Source: Acidobacteriota bacterium
GTDB taxonomy: Bacteria; Acidobacteriota; Terriglobia; Terriglobales; Acidobacteriaceae
Reading direction: 5' to 3'
DNA length: 6,755 nucleotides
Assembly: GCA_021780095.1 (NCBI GenBank)
Contig: JAJXZK010000193.1
Location: forward strand, 1-6,755
Shown here: positions 5,678-6,755 of the stretch, one piece after another
Layout of the letters: every line of letters starts with the position of its first letter
Position numbering within the stretch: position 1 is the first letter of the stretch
Notes under the pieces: model-generated
Databases searched by the model: none
Seen by the model: only the letters and a program-made list of their open reading frames with translations
Told to the model about the DNA's origin: nothing
Translations under genes and position numbers: made by a program

Positions 5678-6755
5678 CTACCGCGCGGGATAGGTTTTGC
5701 TCTCGCCTGTGCGGGAGTTGTAGACGACTAGCTTGCCGTTTGGATAGGCCAGCAATCGAATATAGTGGCCGTCTGAGTCGCTCTTCACGTTGGCTCCTCT
5801 TACGTTCGCGATGTAGGGCGTAGCCACATTGTGCTCCGCGCCGCCTTCGTCGGAGTAGTGCAGCTGCCACAGGTCCTTGATCCGCGGCGATTTCTCAATC
5901 GTCTCCCAGGGAACCGGAGAGCCGCCCTTATGTTCTCCGTTGTCCATAATGGCCACTCGAGGCGCAATGCCATCCACAAACGCCGGACTGCTACTGGGAT
6001 ACCAGCCATGATGGGAAACCACGTAGACATCCATCTGACCCAGCTTGTTGTTGGGGCACATGAGCTGCATTTCCTTGTCCCAGGTCAGGTCGCCCAAGTC
6101 CACCAGGCGCATTTTGCCGTACTGCATCACGAACCCGACCGAGCGGCCATTTTCGGTTTTATCTGGCGTTCGCGTCAGACAGCACTTGCAATACGGATTC
6201 GGCTGGCCCTCGCCGGGCAACGCAGTAGCCATCGTGTCTCCGTCTGCACTGACGATGGTGGTCGTCAGGCCGGTCAGCGGAATCGTCTCCCCGGGTTTTG
6301 CCAGGATGTGATTGGCGTGGGACTGGGCCAGCACCGCCTGATATCGCTCAAAACCCTGCTCTGTGACAGCATCGGTCGTCTCACGATTGACTCCGTGATC
6401 GATGAAGGTGTCCACATGAATCTTTTTGACAAGGTTGGGAACGCCGCCCACGTGATCCACATGAAAGTGTGTGATTAGCAGGTAGTCAATGTGGTCGAGC
6501 CCTGCCTCCTTCGCCACCTGCAGGATGCGATCCGCATCGCGGTCGTCATTGTCGGGCCAGCCTGTATCCACCAACATGGCCTCATGTGACGGCGTGACGA
6601 ACAGCGTCGATTGGCCGCCTTCGACGTCGATGAAATATACGGTCAGCGGCTTGGCGAAGGTCACCGCGTGCTTGCGAAAATTCGCGGTCTCCGTCTGCGC
6701 TTGCGCCCATGCCGCGGCGGCAAAGGTCACAAAGAGCACCAAGCTGAGCGTAGCG
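5678..6755 (-). CDS. Exported metallo-beta-lactamase-fold hydrolase (ComEC/Rec2-type MBL domain), 5' end outside window
   Basis: The frame is open to the right edge: four codons upstream of the TTG at 6742 read ATLS with no stop, so the true start lies beyond 6755. What is visible begins inside a signal peptide (LSLVLFVTFAAAAWAQA, likely cleaved after AQA), pointing to a periplasmic or secreted protein. Numbering from 6742, the MBL features are 'LTVYFIDVEGGQSTLF' (33-48), 'LVDTG' (57-61) and the metal-binding motif 'THFHVDHVGG' (His92, His94, Asp96, His97). After these come 'LVDLGDLTWD' (213-222) and 'VVSHHGWYPS' (241-250, His244-His245). The FIDVGQGDS-like start and the SHHG motif place it with ComEC-type MBL domains, but it has no membrane channel domain, so it is a stand-alone hydrolase rather than a DNA uptake protein. 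Three close cysteines (185, 187, 188; 'NPYCKCC') are unusual. The substrate is unknown; hydrolysis of a phosphoester or similar bond is possible. Confidence 0.88.
   Translation of the reverse strand, partial: ATLSLVLFVTFAAAAWAQAQTETANFRKHAVTFAKPLTVYFIDVEGGQSTLFVTPSHEAMLVDTGWPDNDDRDADRILQVAKEAGLDHIDYLLITHFHVDHVGGVPNLVKKIHVDTFIDHGVNRETTDAVTEQGFERYQAVLAQSHANHILAKPGETIPLTGLTTTIVSADGDTMATALPGEGQPNPYCKCCLTRTPDKTENGRSVGFVMQYGKMRLVDLGDLTWDKEMQLMCPNNKLGQMDVYVVSHHGWYPSSSPAFVDGIAPRVAIMDNGEHKGGSPVPWETIEKSPRIKDLWQLHYSDEGGAEHNVATPYIANVRGANVKSDSDGHYIRLLAYPNGKLVVYNSRTGESKTYPAR

Noticed and set aside
5831..6478. Plus-strand open frame of 215 codons opposite the MBL-fold gene
   Set aside because: It is antisense to a gene with intact catalytic motifs and has no recognisable domain; typical of GC-rich shadow frames.
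1..6755. Defence system, mobile element, CRISPR array or biosynthetic cluster
   Set aside because: No transposase, integrase, nuclease, direct-repeat array or cluster-type enzyme is visible; the genes are housekeeping, transport and secreted hydrolases.

Overview
This is a GC-rich, densely coding piece of bacterial chromosome. I see no insertion sequence, CRISPR array, tRNA, rRNA or phage gene. The best guess for the host is an acidobacterium (Terriglobia-like). The clues are the style of the S16 protein, a PSMA-type M28 peptidase next to a secreted gamma-glutamyltransferase-like enzyme, and an MmcQ/YjbR remnant with a Lys/Arg-rich tail. This placement rests on remembered family resemblance, not on a search.

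Layout, left to right. Positions 2-622 (+) hold the C-terminal end of an M28/glutamate-carboxypeptidase-II-like protein, cut by the window edge. It is followed within 26 bases (or overlapping, depending on the start) by a secreted Ntn-hydrolase of the gamma-glutamyltransferase superfamily (649-2352, +). The two look like one extracytoplasmic peptide-degradation operon. Convergent to them is a ribosome-related cluster on the minus strand, read in the order rpsP (3982-3728), khpA (3455-3159), rimM (3098-2469). The usual trmD and rplS partners do not follow rimM. rpsP is separated from khpA by 272 bases that hold a strong 12-bp minus-strand hairpin and a plausible promoter for khpA-rimM, so the cluster is probably two transcription units. 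The rpsP leader carries a second strong hairpin followed by TTTTCT.

Divergent from rpsP is a 12-helix MFS transporter of the anion:cation symporter type (4133-5479, +). Between its end and a convergent secreted metallo-beta-lactamase-fold protein (minus strand, 5678 to beyond the right edge) lies what first looks like empty intergenic DNA. Read on the minus strand (5641-5466) it is a decayed MmcQ/YjbR gene: a recognisable N-terminus, a Trp-to-stop change, a large internal deletion and a frame-shifted basic C-terminal tail.

I do not see a previously undescribed system. The points most worth a second look are the mmcQ relic, the two rpsP-flanking hairpins, and the GGT-like enzyme whose glutamyl-binding residues appear to be replaced.
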